37,783 nucleotides of DNA from Anaerolineae bacterium (GTDB lineage Bacteria > Chloroflexota > Anaerolineae > Anaerolineales > E44-bin32): assembly GCA_011174845.1 (NCBI GenBank), contig DUEW01000019.1, positions 1-37,783 of the forward strand, read 5' to 3'. Both the position numbers and the translations under genes were made by a program. The notes beneath the pieces were generated by a model. That model had not been told where the DNA came from. It saw nothing but the letters and a program-made list of their open reading frames with translations, and did no database searches. How positions within the stretch are numbered: position 1 is the first letter of the stretch; every line of letters starts with the position of its first letter. Below are positions 1-7,992 of this stretch, piece by piece.

Positions 1-409
1 CCGCCCCGCTCCTCACCAACGTCTCCGCTATCTCCAACGCTTGCTCCCCCGTGTCCGGCTGCGAGATGTACAGGTTTTCCACGTCCACCCCACACCGCCC
101 CGCATAGGACGGGTCCAGCGCATGCTCCATATCGATAAAGGCGCACACTCCCCCATTCCGCTGCGCTTCCGCCACGATGTGCTGCGCCAGCGTCGTCTTG
201 CCGGAGGCCTCCGGTCCATAGATCTCGGTCACCCGGCCGCGCGGAATCCCTCCCACCCCTAACGCTAAATCCAACGCCAGTGAGCCCGTTGAGACGGCCT
301 CCACCATCAGGTGCGTCGCCTCCCCCAACCGCATCACCGCCCCATCCCCGTAACGTTTCTTGATTTGGTCAACAGCCGCTTCAAGAGCTTTCTCGCGGTC
401 GCTAGCCAT
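1..409 (-). CDS. recA: RecA recombinase, N-terminal part (cut by window edge)
   Basis: This is the first 136 codons of RecA, the ATP-dependent strand-exchange protein of recombinational repair and the SOS response. The translation starts [20 protein letters not shown] and carries the Walker A loop GPEASGKTT near residues 65-73 and the conserved [10 protein letters not shown] stretch that follows the first beta strands. The usual GPESSGKT serine is alanine here, and the usual FIDAEHALDP alanine is methionine; both are mild changes. The frame stays open to base 1, so the rest lies outside the window. The ATG at 407-409 is preceded by an AAAGG ribosome site. It is transcribed away from aspS and is probably a separate unit. 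Identification is secure. Confidence 0.95.
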   Translation of the reverse strand, partial: MASDREKALEAAVDQIKKRYGDGAVMRLGEATHLMVEAVSTGSLALDLALGVGGIPRGRVTEIYGPEASGKTTLAQHIVAEAQRNGGVCAFIDMEHALDPSYAGRCGVDVENLYISQPDTGEQALEIAETLVRSGA

Positions 410-439
410 GCAGCTACCTTTGGTTAAGAATGTAAAAGG

Positions 440-468
440 AGTCTACCTGAGATCAGAGCAGAGTGCAA
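440..468 (-). promoter_or_regulatory. Putative recA promoter
   Basis: On the minus strand TTGCAC (463-468) is followed after 17 bases by TAGACT (440-445), a fair sigma70-type pair. Transcription would begin near 433, giving a leader of about 24 bases before the recA ATG at 409. I looked for a GAAC-N4-GTTC LexA box around it and found only a half match, so SOS control is not shown. Confidence 0.4.
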
Positions 469-653
469 GAAAGACGATTCCTGCCATGAGATTCTAGGCT
501 GGATTTGAATAGAGATCGATGATCCACAGTTCCTGATTCATCGCGTGGTGATACCTGAATCAAAACGCTTCGGGTGTAAAAACATTGGGCCAAGGACCAG
601 GGGAAAGATTAAATAAGTAATTACTTCGTTTGTTGAAATCCCAACGGAAACGA

Positions 654-685
654 AATTAGCGACAGGGGCAACCCTGTCGCTAATT
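654..685. repeat. Perfect 14-bp hairpin (palindromic repeat)
   Basis: AATTAGCGACAGGG (654-667) and its exact complement (672-685) flank a four-base loop GCAA. On the minus strand it lies downstream of aspS and could stop transcription, but the tail after it is not a proper U tract. It shares an AGCGAC core with the hairpin at 33736-33760, so it may belong to a dispersed palindromic repeat family rather than being a dedicated terminator. Confidence 0.7.
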
Positions 686-688
686 AAA

Positions 689-790
689 GGAGACACCCCG
701 CTATGGCGTGTGCTGCATCGTTTTGAACCTGCATTCGCAGGTGGGGCTCTGCCCTTGGGTTCCACCTTGGCCGTAGCCTATCGCGTCCCC
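689..790. ncRNA. Candidate small structured RNA, possibly 6S-like
   Basis: Nested pairing is visible. Outer GGAGAC (689-694) faces GTCCCC (785-790) with one mismatch. Inner GCTATGGC (700-707) faces GCCGTAGC (770-777), complete with one G-U on the plus strand. GAACC (725-729) faces GGTTC (758-762) and encloses two small hairpins (727-742 and 744-754). Between the inner stem and the terminal stem lies an asymmetric open bubble, the layout expected of 6S RNA. In Bacillus a 6S gene lies close to aspS (from memory). The strand is unsettled: the inner stem favours plus, whereas the outer stem and the hairpin at 654-685 favour minus. No clear promoter is seen on either strand. Confidence 0.3.
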
Positions 791-917
791 CAATGAAGCT
801 AGGACCCCCTATTCAAAGTGTTGGCTCAAAACCTCTTGCAGCATCACGGACACAGCAGGGTCCAAGCCATATATACCACGATCACCCAACCTTGTCCACA
901 GCCATCCAAGATCATCT

Positions 918-2684
918 TTAATCAACAAGGCGTAGATGCAACTCCTTCAATTGCTCGGCCTCTGCAGGGGAAGGAGCATTGGCCATCACATCCCGCGCAG
1001 CCTGGTTCTTGGGAAAGGCGATCACCTCTCGAATATGCGACTCACCTGCGAACATGCGACAGATGCGATCGATCCCTGGAGCTATACCACCATGAGGTGG
1101 AGTACCGTATTCGAAAGCCTCCAGCAAGTGTCCGAAACGTGCACGCGCGACTTCTGGTTGAAGGCCGATTAATTTAAACACCTTTTCCTGCAAGCCTCGG
1201 TCATGGATTCGGATGCTACCACCCCCTACCTCCAAACCATTTAGCACCATGTCGTATTGTTGGCCACGAGCATGACTAGGATCGGTATCCAAGAGTGGGA
1301 TGTCTTCTGGCAAGGGTGAGGTGAACAAGTGATGGCTGGGATCCCATCGTCCCTCTTCCTCGTTCCATGTGACAAATGGAAAATCAATCACCCAGCAGAA
1401 AGCAAGCACATCGGGATCGCGCAGTCCAAGGCGGTCAGCTAGATAGACGCGTAGTCTTCCTAATGATTCAAAGACAACCTGCGGTTGACCGGCAACGAAA
1501 AGCAACAAATCTCCTGATTGGGCTTCGAGACGATCCAACACGGCCTGTATTCTTTCAGGCCCCATGTGCTTGGAGAAAGAAGAACGATGTTCCCCTCCCT
1601 CATCCACAGCTAGAAACGCCAACCCTTTAGCCCCGAATTCCGCCACAAACTCCGTCAGTTCATCGATCTCACGACGACTATACTCTCCACAACCCTTGGC
1701 ATTTATGCCACGCACTTCTCCATCACTTTCAACGGCTCTCTCAAAAATCTTGAAACCACAATCGACGGCCAGATCGGAGAGGTCTTTCAACTCCAAACCA
1801 AAGCGGATATCCGGATCATCTCGCCCAAATCTAGCAAGAGCTTCTTGAAAGGTAAGTCGAGGCCAAGGTGCAGCAAAGGTGCTTTTCTCCGGTACGAGTT
1901 CTTCGACCATGGAAGAGAACAATTCCTCCGTGATCGCCATCACGTCCTCCCGTTCAACAAAAGACATCTCCAGGTCAAGCTGAGTGAACTCGGGTTGCCG
2001 GTCGCCACGTTGATCCTCGTCACGAAAACAACGGGCAATTTGGAAGTAACGTTCAACACCGGCCACCATCAGGAGTTGCTTCAGTTGTTGAGGTGATTGA
2101 GGCAGCGCGTAGAACTCACCTGGGTGTACTCGAGAGGGTACAAGGTAGTCCCGTGCGCCTTCCGGTGTGGTCTTGAAAAGGATCGGCGTCTCGACCTCCC
2201 AGAATCCGCGTTCATCTAGGAAATCGCGGATGTACTTAACCATGCGGTATCGTAGCTCAAGGTTGTACTGCATGCGCTGTCGTCTTAAGTCAAGGTAGCG
2301 ATACTTTAATCGCAACATTTCATCGACCTCGGTCTCTTCGTTGATGGGAAAAGGAGGAGTCAAAGCTTGGTTGAGCACGTGGATCTTATCCACTTCGACT
2401 TCCACTTCTCCCGTGGGCAAAGCCGGATTCTCCATATCCTTCGGTCGCCGTTGTACGATGCCTTCCACCTGTAACACCCATTCGTTCCGGACTTCTTCCA
2501 CAATCTGATGTGATTCTGAAGAGATTTCCGGGTTGGCGATAATTTGGATAATTCCGGAACGGTCACGCAGATCGATGAAGGTTAACCCACCATGATCCCG
2601 TCGTCGATTGACCCAACCGGCAAGGGATACCCTCTGACCGATATGCTCAGGACGCAACGAGCCACATGCGTGTGTCTTGTACAT
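918..2684 (-). CDS. aspS: Aspartate--tRNA ligase
   Basis: Class II aspartyl-tRNA synthetase, which charges tRNA-Asp in the cytoplasm. The 588-residue protein has the N-terminal OB-fold anticodon domain (VSLAGWVNRRRDHGGL near the start), class II motif 1 (FWEVETPIL), the EGARDYLVPSR flipping-loop region, motif 2 (ARCFRDEDQRGDRQPEFTQ), a bacterial GAD insertion domain in the middle and motif 3 (GGIAPGIDRI) near the C-terminus. The size is normal for bacterial AspRS. The ATG at 2682-2684 is chosen because GGAGG lies four bases upstream and the product then starts MYKTHACG, as family members do; a longer frame exists but has no support. It has its own promoter and an unusual leader. Confidence 0.96.
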   Translation of the reverse strand: MYKTHACGSLRPEHIGQRVSLAGWVNRRRDHGGLTFIDLRDRSGIIQIIANPEISSESHQIVEEVRNEWVLQVEGIVQRRPKDMENPALPTGEVEVEVDKIHVLNQALTPPFPINEETEVDEMLRLKYRYLDLRRQRMQYNLELRYRMVKYIRDFLDERGFWEVETPILFKTTPEGARDYLVPSRVHPGEFYALPQSPQQLKQLLMVAGVERYFQIARCFRDEDQRGDRQPEFTQLDLEMSFVEREDVMAITEELFSSMVEELVPEKSTFAAPWPRLTFQEALARFGRDDPDIRFGLELKDLSDLAVDCGFKIFERAVESDGEVRGINAKGCGEYSRREIDELTEFVAEFGAKGLAFLAVDEGGEHRSSFSKHMGPERIQAVLDRLEAQSGDLLLFVAGQPQVVFESLGRLRVYLADRLGLRDPDVLAFCWVIDFPFVTWNEEEGRWDPSHHLFTSPLPEDIPLLDTDPSHARGQQYDMVLNGLEVGGGSIRIHDRGLQEKVFKLIGLQPEVARARFGHLLEAFEYGTPPHGGIAPGIDRICRMFAGESHIREVIAFPKNQAARDVMANAPSPAEAEQLKELHLRLVD

Positions 2685-2704
2685 CGTGCCTCCAAATGGA
2701 TAAA

Positions 2705-2860
2705 CAATTCGCCGCCCGGTCAAGGTGACGTCGGGCGGCGACAAGATGCGAAAGTAGATCGCTCACAAGGCAGATAAGCCCTCCGCCCGATGGTCTTTGC
2801 CATCAGCGTCAGGATTATTGTTGAACGATTCATTTTGCTTGTCCATGAGGACACTCATGG
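2705..2860 (-). promoter_or_regulatory. Structured aspS leader with competing stems
   Basis: The leader contains a 7-bp hairpin at its 5' end (CCATGAG, 2843-2860), a small hairpin at 2789-2804, and a GC-rich 9-bp stem (2732-2740 with 2710-2718) about 26 bases before the aspS start. The central segment (2731-2738) is also perfectly complementary over 8 bases to 2783-2790, so it can pair with either partner but not both. I did not find the T-box consensus (AGGGTGGNACCGCG), and the last stem lacks a U tract. A regulatory role is inference. Confidence 0.4.
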
Positions 2861-2864
2861 GCTG

Positions 2865-2893
2865 ATTATAGCATCGTGGTTGAAATCAATCAA
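2865..2893 (-). promoter_or_regulatory. aspS promoter
   Basis: TTGATT (2888-2893) and a perfect TATAAT (2865-2870) are separated by exactly 17 bases on the minus strand, a strong sigma70-type promoter. Transcription should begin near 2858, leaving a leader of about 173 bases before the aspS ATG at 2684. The neighbouring mocA gene stops at 2988, so this promoter isolates aspS from the long cluster upstream. Confidence 0.75.
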
Positions 2894-2987
2894 TGCGTGG
2901 CAATGGAGGTAGTACATTTCAGGTCACCAAACAAAAAGAAATATTCAAATACTCGAACACCTGTCCTGCCGACATCTGATACGAATC

Positions 2988-3584
2988 CTAGGCATTTAAG
3001 TCCATCGCGCTCCGATAATCTTCAGGGGTGTCTAAATCATACAGAACTCCAGGGTCATCTACGACCAGGTATGAAATCTCCCCCTCCCTTTGGCGTAAGA
3101 AATCACGCAATGTCTGATCATCCCTGAGCTTCTGAATCGCTTTCCACTCCTTCCTGGAAATGAGCACCGGGTGACCCCGGCGCTCCTCGTAGCTAGGCGC
3201 GACGATCGACGGCGACTCGTCTTCCCAGACTTGAATCAGTCGCTGTACAGTTGTCGGGAGTAACATTGGAAGATCAGCAGGAGATACCAAAGCCCCCTCA
3301 ATTCTCCTTGTCTCAAGCGCTCGCAGACCGACTTTAAGAGAACTCAACATCCCTCCCGTAGCATAATCTGGGTTATAAGCATAGTCGACCTCCATCCCTA
3401 TCAGCGAGGCTTCGATCGCTACTCTCGTCTCTCCTGTCACAACCAACACAGGTGAGGCACCTCCCTCAAGGAATACCTCCACCACATGCGAAATGATCGA
3501 CTGGCCATTTTTCCATGGAAGTTCGAGCTTCGAACGCCCCATCCGAATGGATCGCCCGGCCGCTAGTATGACAGCGGCGATCAT
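2988..3584 (-). CDS. mocA: MocA-type molybdenum cofactor cytidylyltransferase
   Basis: A 198-residue nucleotidyltransferase of the MobA/MocA group. In the family, MocA transfers CMP to molybdopterin to make the MCD cofactor used by xanthine-dehydrogenase-type enzymes. The N-terminal nucleotide loop LAAGRSIRMGRSK (7-19), the PADLPM metal-binding motif (102-107), a GHPVLI stretch typical of MocA rather than MobA, and the C-terminal DLDTPEDYR are all visible. Its start overlaps the stop of the YqeC-MocA fusion by four bases (ATGA), so the two are co-translated. It is the last gene of the long cluster. It is similar to the C-terminal half of its upstream neighbour, so the two may be duplicates serving the two hydroxylases. 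Confidence 0.9.
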   Translation of the reverse strand: MIAAVILAAGRSIRMGRSKLELPWKNGQSIISHVVEVFLEGGASPVLVVTGETRVAIEASLIGMEVDYAYNPDYATGGMLSSLKVGLRALETRRIEGALVSPADLPMLLPTTVQRLIQVWEDESPSIVAPSYEERRGHPVLISRKEWKAIQKLRDDQTLRDFLRQREGEISYLVVDDPGVLYDLDTPEDYRSAMDLNA

Positions 3585-4918
3585 TCGAGCTCCTTCAATC
3601 GCTGAAGATCTTCAGGTGTATCTATATCAAAGAGGATAGCTTCCTCACACTCAACCCAAGCTATCGGAAATTTTTGAAATAAGGCTCTACCACCTTGATC
3701 ACCCTGGACAGCTTTGAGATCAAAGAAGGTACTGCGGTCAAAAAGGACGGGATTGGTTCGGCGACCCCCTGCTCGTGGTGCCACCAGCGGTGAAAGGGTA
3801 CGACGATGTTCCTGAACCAACGCCCCCACGTGTTCGGCCCGGACGAATGGCATATCGGACAGCAAAACAACAACCGCCTCTGAATTTCCCTCGACGGGGT
3901 ACAATCCAACTCGAAGAGAGGTACTCAAACCAGCTGACCAATCCGGGTTGTCAACAATGATTACCGTCTCCTTTTCCAACGCTTTGCGAACAGCCTCTCC
4001 TTCTGCACCTACGACCACCACTAGAGGCCTTAGATCCGCTCCCATCCCCGCTTCCACAGCGTGCATCACCAATGTTTTCCCCCTCCAATGGACAAGTTGT
4101 TTGAGTTGACCTAAGCGTTTGGAATCCCCAGCGGCCAATACAATGCCAGCTACACGACCGAATACCTCGTGTACTGGTTGAGCTTGAGAGACACTTGAGA
4201 TAACTGCCGCTCTCATCCGTGATGCTTTTAGAAGAAGACTTGCAATCGTTCTACCATGCTCTTGGCGTTCCAGTGTCTCGGCCTTGTTCAGTAAAACACG
4301 TACCTCAGCCTCTTCCGGAACACCTTTCAAACCACCGGATGGGTCGCATAGCAGCGCGGAGACATGCTCTGGTTTTATAGCTTCGCCTTCGATCAATCCG
4401 AGGAGTGAAGAGGCTCGTTCTGGTCGGTGAACCCATTCATCATTTAAAGGAGCCCCTATCACATCAAGCCCGACAACCGGCACCACCAAGTCAGCATAAT
4501 GTGGTACCACAGGCTCGTGATCCGCGGGAGCCTTTAAAGAGCGCCCACGTGCACCGTCAGCTTCGATGAGTAAAACACATCCTATCTCTTGGCTGAGGGT
4601 ATGAAGCGCATCCAGCGTGGGAGCATCCACACCTACCCATTTGGGTTCTCCCTCCGCAACCTCTCCGGTCACGAGCACCGATGAACATTCATCAAGCATC
4701 GAAGGCAGATGACCCAAATCTTGAGGTGTACGAGCGATCAGATGGGATTCCGCAAGCGAGGACTGGCGGTGGTGCAACTTTGTTGTGGATGTGATGATGA
4801 CACGGCTCTCATTCGAGAGTTCACTCGTAATTCGTCCAATGGCGGTTGATTTTCCCCCAGCACCTGTAAAAGCCACAACACGTTTTGGGGCGATGCGTAG
4901 GGCGTCCGCCAACCGCAT
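3581..4918 (-). CDS. YqeC - MocA fusion protein (molybdenum hydroxylase maturation)
   Basis: A 445-residue two-domain protein. Residues 1 to about 235 match YqeC, an accessory protein of the selenium-dependent molybdenum hydroxylase system with a P-loop-like GAGGKST at 19-25 and an LIEADGARG stretch near 118-126. Residues 257-445 are a MocA-like nucleotidyltransferase with LAAGDSKRLG (261-270), LLSDMPF and a C-terminal DIDTPEDLQ. In E. coli yqeC and mocA are separate genes, so the fusion supports a joint role in finishing the Mo cofactor. The RMG of the usual motif is RLG here, a small deviation. It follows yqeB directly and overlaps mocA by four bases. Confidence 0.88.
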   Translation of the reverse strand: MRLADALRIAPKRVVAFTGAGGKSTAIGRITSELSNESRVIITSTTKLHHRQSSLAESHLIARTPQDLGHLPSMLDECSSVLVTGEVAEGEPKWVGVDAPTLDALHTLSQEIGCVLLIEADGARGRSLKAPADHEPVVPHYADLVVPVVGLDVIGAPLNDEWVHRPERASSLLGLIEGEAIKPEHVSALLCDPSGGLKGVPEEAEVRVLLNKAETLERQEHGRTIASLLLKASRMRAAVISSVSQAQPVHEVFGRVAGIVLAAGDSKRLGQLKQLVHWRGKTLVMHAVEAGMGADLRPLVVVVGAEGEAVRKALEKETVIIVDNPDWSAGLSTSLRVGLYPVEGNSEAVVVLLSDMPFVRAEHVGALVQEHRRTLSPLVAPRAGGRRTNPVLFDRSTFFDLKAVQGDQGGRALFQKFPIAWVECEEAILFDIDTPEDLQRLKELE

Positions 4919-4919
4919 C

Positions 4920-5738
4920 TCAGCTTCCTAAGAGCTTGCGGATTTCACGACGAGACAGGATCGCTTCCAAAACACCACCTCCGACTGCGAGCGACTTATC
5001 TGAGATCTGATAGCAGTAGGAAGGTTCTCCTCTCGGATCTGAGTCGCCGACCTTCATTCCTTCCTCCACCTCGATCCCGCTGTGGAGAAGCCCCCGCAAG
5101 GCGCCGTCGAAAGGAGCTTGCAGCGCAATCCCATCTACGACGGCGATCACCTCACCCTTACGGACAATCGATCCTAGCCTCATTTTCCCTTCGAACAAAC
5201 CAGTAGTCGGGGATCGCAAAACCCGGTCGAGATCATAGTTGGCGACTTTCTCTGGTCGGGTAGTATCAGGTTCTGCGCTGCCTTCCCAATACACACGGCC
5301 CATGTAGTGACCCCGATTGGTTTCGACCACGGCATGACAGTCATGACCTGCCGTGAAACCTGGTCCGAGTCCGATCACAAGTGGCGCCGCTTCCATGCCG
5401 ATTTCCGGCGCCACTTTTCTCATCCTGCCGTCTACTATCACCACCGGTTTAAGGTGATGTCTGCTCTCCGCTGTCGGATCCACCAATACGGGGACTACAC
5501 CATCTTCCAAGGCTGGTTCTACAACCTTCGCGCTTTCAATGCGACGACCACACAACTCCTCAATTTCCACCTCTCCGGCGTAGACCGCCTCCGCCAAGGA
5601 AACTAATCTGCGCACAGCCAGCGGTTTCTCGATCTCGACCACTACCACATCAAATCCACAACACTTTAGGCGAGCGGCTACACCAGTCGCTAAATCCCCC
5701 CCACCCCGGATAAGGACAAGTGGGTGATGCGCTCTCAT
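4920..5738 (-). CDS. yqeB: YqeB (EF2563) selenium-dependent molybdenum hydroxylase system protein
   Basis: A 272-residue protein of the YqeB/EF2563 family, a marker of selenium-dependent molybdenum hydroxylases; its exact biochemical step is unknown. The N-terminal RGGGDLATG (11-19) looks like a nucleotide-binding loop, and GLGPGFTAGHDCHAVVETNRG in the middle is the family signature. Its start overlaps the stop of the Mo subunit upstream by four bases, and the YqeC-MocA fusion follows after one base. The presence of yqeB suggests that at least one hydroxylase here carries a labile selenium ligand; that is inferred from the gene family, not seen in the sequence. Confidence 0.88.
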   Translation of the reverse strand: MRAHHPLVLIRGGGDLATGVAARLKCCGFDVVVVEIEKPLAVRRLVSLAEAVYAGEVEIEELCGRRIESAKVVEPALEDGVVPVLVDPTAESRHHLKPVVIVDGRMRKVAPEIGMEAAPLVIGLGPGFTAGHDCHAVVETNRGHYMGRVYWEGSAEPDTTRPEKVANYDLDRVLRSPTTGLFEGKMRLGSIVRKGEVIAVVDGIALQAPFDGALRGLLHSGIEVEEGMKVGDSDPRGEPSYCYQISDKSLAVGGGVLEAILSRREIRKLLGS

Positions 5739-7963
5739 TGCACTCCCGACGCACGTAATCCACGTACGACTCGTTCCGGGGTGAGTGGAAATTCATCAAA
5801 CCATACACCTACGGCGTCGCGAACTGCGGCCACCACAGCCGGTGCGAGTGGGATGTAAGGCATCTCGCCAACACCTCGAGCGCCCCATGGCCCAACGGGA
5901 TCATCGTGTTCCAGAATGACCGACTCAATACGTTCTGGAATATCCAGAACCGTTGGGATCAAATAGGTCGATAGCATAGCCGTCTGTACGTAGCCCTCCT
6001 CCTGCTGGAAATCCTCAAGAAGAGCATAGCCACTGGCTTGAACAACCGCGCCTTCAATCTGACCTTGTACCAATTGTGGGTTGATCGCCCTACCCACATC
6101 GTCGGCACAAACGATGTCCAGGAGACGAACATGTCCTGTCTCAACATCGACTTCTACACTGACCGCCTCGGCCACATAACCATAGGAGAAGTTGGGTTCC
6201 GACTTGCCCGTTTGAGGATCATATGGAGTGGTTGGCGGTGGTCGATAATGGTATCTGCCAACTGCCGGACGCTCTTCTTGATGCCATCTCTCCAAGGCGA
6301 TTTTCGCGGCACCGCGAATAGCGTTGCCAGCCATTAACGTCATGCGCGAAGCTGAAGCCGATCCAGAATCATCCGTGACCGCAGTGTCGGAGACGATAAT
6401 GCGCACCTTTTCCATCGATACGCCGAGGGCCTCCGCAGCCATCTGAGTCATCACAGTGTGCGTTCCTTGACCAACCTCCGCTCCGGCATGATACAAGACC
6501 GCTTCCTCGATTTTGGCTTCACCGTGTAGCTCGATCGTCGCCCAGCATTGTTCCGGAAATCCAAAAGAAAAACCAACATTTTTAAATCCACACGCGAAAC
6601 CCAAACCGCGCTTCAAGTAGGGCTCTTTTAGCTCACCTAGCTTTGCACGGTCGGGCCGCTGCCACCCTGCCCCAGATCGTGTCCAACCCGCTCTCTCTGC
6701 AGCCTTCTCTACCACCTCCCCGATCGACACACCCGCAGGTAACGGCGTGCCGACAGAAAGGGTGGAATCTTCTCGGAGTATATTCCGGACACGTATTTCT
6801 ACCGGATCCATTCCCAGCTTCTCTGCCAACTTGTTCATTTGACCTTCAGCAGCAAAGGCTCCCTGCGGCCCTCCAAATCCACGCATCGCCCCACCGGGAA
6901 GATGGTTGGTATAGACAGAGTAGGCATCCACCTTGACGTTTGGGATCTCATATGGACCGGTGCACATCAGGGTCGCGTTCCCGAGGACTTTGGTTGAAGT
7001 GTAAGCATAAGCGCCACCGTCCTGGATGACCTCCATCTCGGCGGCGATCACTTTACCCACTTTCGTGGCACCCCATTTGGCACGGATGATGAAAGGATGC
7101 CGTTTATGATGTCCAAGTATGGATTCTTCGCGCGACCAGATGATTTTCACCGGACGGTTGATCCCTCGTTGGTGCAACCGCCAGGCAGCCAGAGCGAGGA
7201 CAATTTGGATCGACATATCTTCACGGCCGCCAAAAGCCCCACCAATCGCGGGGTAAATCACCCGTACCTGATCCTTCTCGATCCCCAAGGCATGAGCGAT
7301 TTGAGCTTGGTCTTCATGCGTCCACTGGCCAGCGACCTCGATCGTTACCCTGCCTTCACCATCGATGTAACCCAAACCCGCCTCGGGTTGCAGGTAGGCA
7401 TGTTCCTGAGCCGGGGTACGGTACTCCATCTCCACGACGGTGTCAGCTTTGGAGAAAGCATCCTCCACGTCACCCTTGCGGATCCGGTAGTGGCAAAAAA
7501 CATTACTCCCTCTGTCCGGGTGCAGGAGAAGGGCATCCTTTTCCATTGACGTGATGGGATCTGTGACTACAGGCAAATCTTCGTATTCGACAACGATCCG
7601 CTTCAACGCTTCAGTAGCGATCTCTTCGCTCTCTGCCACGACCAATGCTACTTGATCACCGACAAATCGCACTCGATCTGCATATGGTTTCGCAGAACCT
7701 GGACCACATAGGACAGGTTGATCAGGCATGATGAGGCCGTACTCATTCACCGGCACATCCTTGGCGGTGAAGATCCCAAGGACCCCCGGCATACTCTCCG
7801 CGCCTGACGTATCCAAACGCCGGATGATGGCGTGTGGACGACCAGCAAACAAGATCTTCATAACAGCTTGATTCGGTTTGTTGATATCACCTGGGAAAAG
7901 CGTTTCACCCGTCACCTTTCCCAGTGCATCCACCCGTCGGACCGATTGACCGATCATAGGCAT
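5735..7963 (-). CDS. Xanthine dehydrogenase-type molybdenum-binding subunit
   Basis: The large catalytic subunit of a molybdenum hydroxylase (742 residues). It shows the small Ald_Xan_dh domain first (QSVRRVDALGKVTGETLFPGDI), then the Mo-binding domains with GQWTHEDQ (Mo-pterin glutamine), GGAFGGRED, GGAMRGFGGPQGAF, EVGQGTHTV and the C-terminal GARGVGEMPYIP holding the catalytic glutamate. The ATG at 7961-7963 is chosen because AGAGGA lies seven bases upstream; a start eleven codons earlier overlaps the previous stop and lacks a better site. Partners would be the FAD/2Fe-2S fusion at 10313-11740. Substrate is not readable, but purines, hydroxypurines or nicotinate-like rings are plausible. 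XdhA-like. Confidence 0.88.
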   Translation of the reverse strand: MPMIGQSVRRVDALGKVTGETLFPGDINKPNQAVMKILFAGRPHAIIRRLDTSGAESMPGVLGIFTAKDVPVNEYGLIMPDQPVLCGPGSAKPYADRVRFVGDQVALVVAESEEIATEALKRIVVEYEDLPVVTDPITSMEKDALLLHPDRGSNVFCHYRIRKGDVEDAFSKADTVVEMEYRTPAQEHAYLQPEAGLGYIDGEGRVTIEVAGQWTHEDQAQIAHALGIEKDQVRVIYPAIGGAFGGREDMSIQIVLALAAWRLHQRGINRPVKIIWSREESILGHHKRHPFIIRAKWGATKVGKVIAAEMEVIQDGGAYAYTSTKVLGNATLMCTGPYEIPNVKVDAYSVYTNHLPGGAMRGFGGPQGAFAAEGQMNKLAEKLGMDPVEIRVRNILREDSTLSVGTPLPAGVSIGEVVEKAAERAGWTRSGAGWQRPDRAKLGELKEPYLKRGLGFACGFKNVGFSFGFPEQCWATIELHGEAKIEEAVLYHAGAEVGQGTHTVMTQMAAEALGVSMEKVRIIVSDTAVTDDSGSASASRMTLMAGNAIRGAAKIALERWHQEERPAVGRYHYRPPPTTPYDPQTGKSEPNFSYGYVAEAVSVEVDVETGHVRLLDIVCADDVGRAINPQLVQGQIEGAVVQASGYALLEDFQQEEGYVQTAMLSTYLIPTVLDIPERIESVILEHDDPVGPWGARGVGEMPYIPLAPAVVAAVRDAVGVWFDEFPLTPERVVRGLRASGVQ

Positions 7964-7992
7964 ACGTGACTCCTCTTTATTCCCCCACCTCA

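Larger units (their letters stand above)
410..917. other. Gene-free, structure-rich gap between recA and aspS
   Basis: No convincing protein gene lies here. The stretch holds the recA promoter and then a run of inverted repeats: the 12-base palindrome AAGTAATTACTT (615-626), a CGTTT...AAACG stem (about 627-652), a 14-bp hairpin (654-685) and a nested structure at 689-790. The short frames that cross it have no ribosome sites. I see no clear terminator for aspS other than the 654-685 hairpin, which is followed on the minus strand only by a weakly T-rich TCGTTTCC. Confidence 0.6.

Noticed and set aside
654-685. Intrinsic terminator for aspS
   Set aside because: The stem is perfect, but the following bases on the minus strand (TCGTTTCC) are not a convincing U tract and the hairpin is more than 230 bases past the stop codon; I list it as a repeat.
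538-765. A 75-codon minus-strand frame in the recA-aspS gap
   Set aside because: It crosses the palindromes and the candidate RNA fold, has no ribosome site and a low-complexity basic composition.
2705-2860. T-box riboswitch upstream of aspS
   Set aside because: The leader is structured, but the conserved T-box sequence AGGGTGGNACCGCG is absent and the last stem has no U tract.
7097-7549. Long plus-strand frame of 150 codons
   Set aside because: It lies wholly within the Mo-subunit gene on the other strand, whose motifs are unmistakable, and has no ribosome site. The same applies to the frames at 8449-8955 and 13973-14443.
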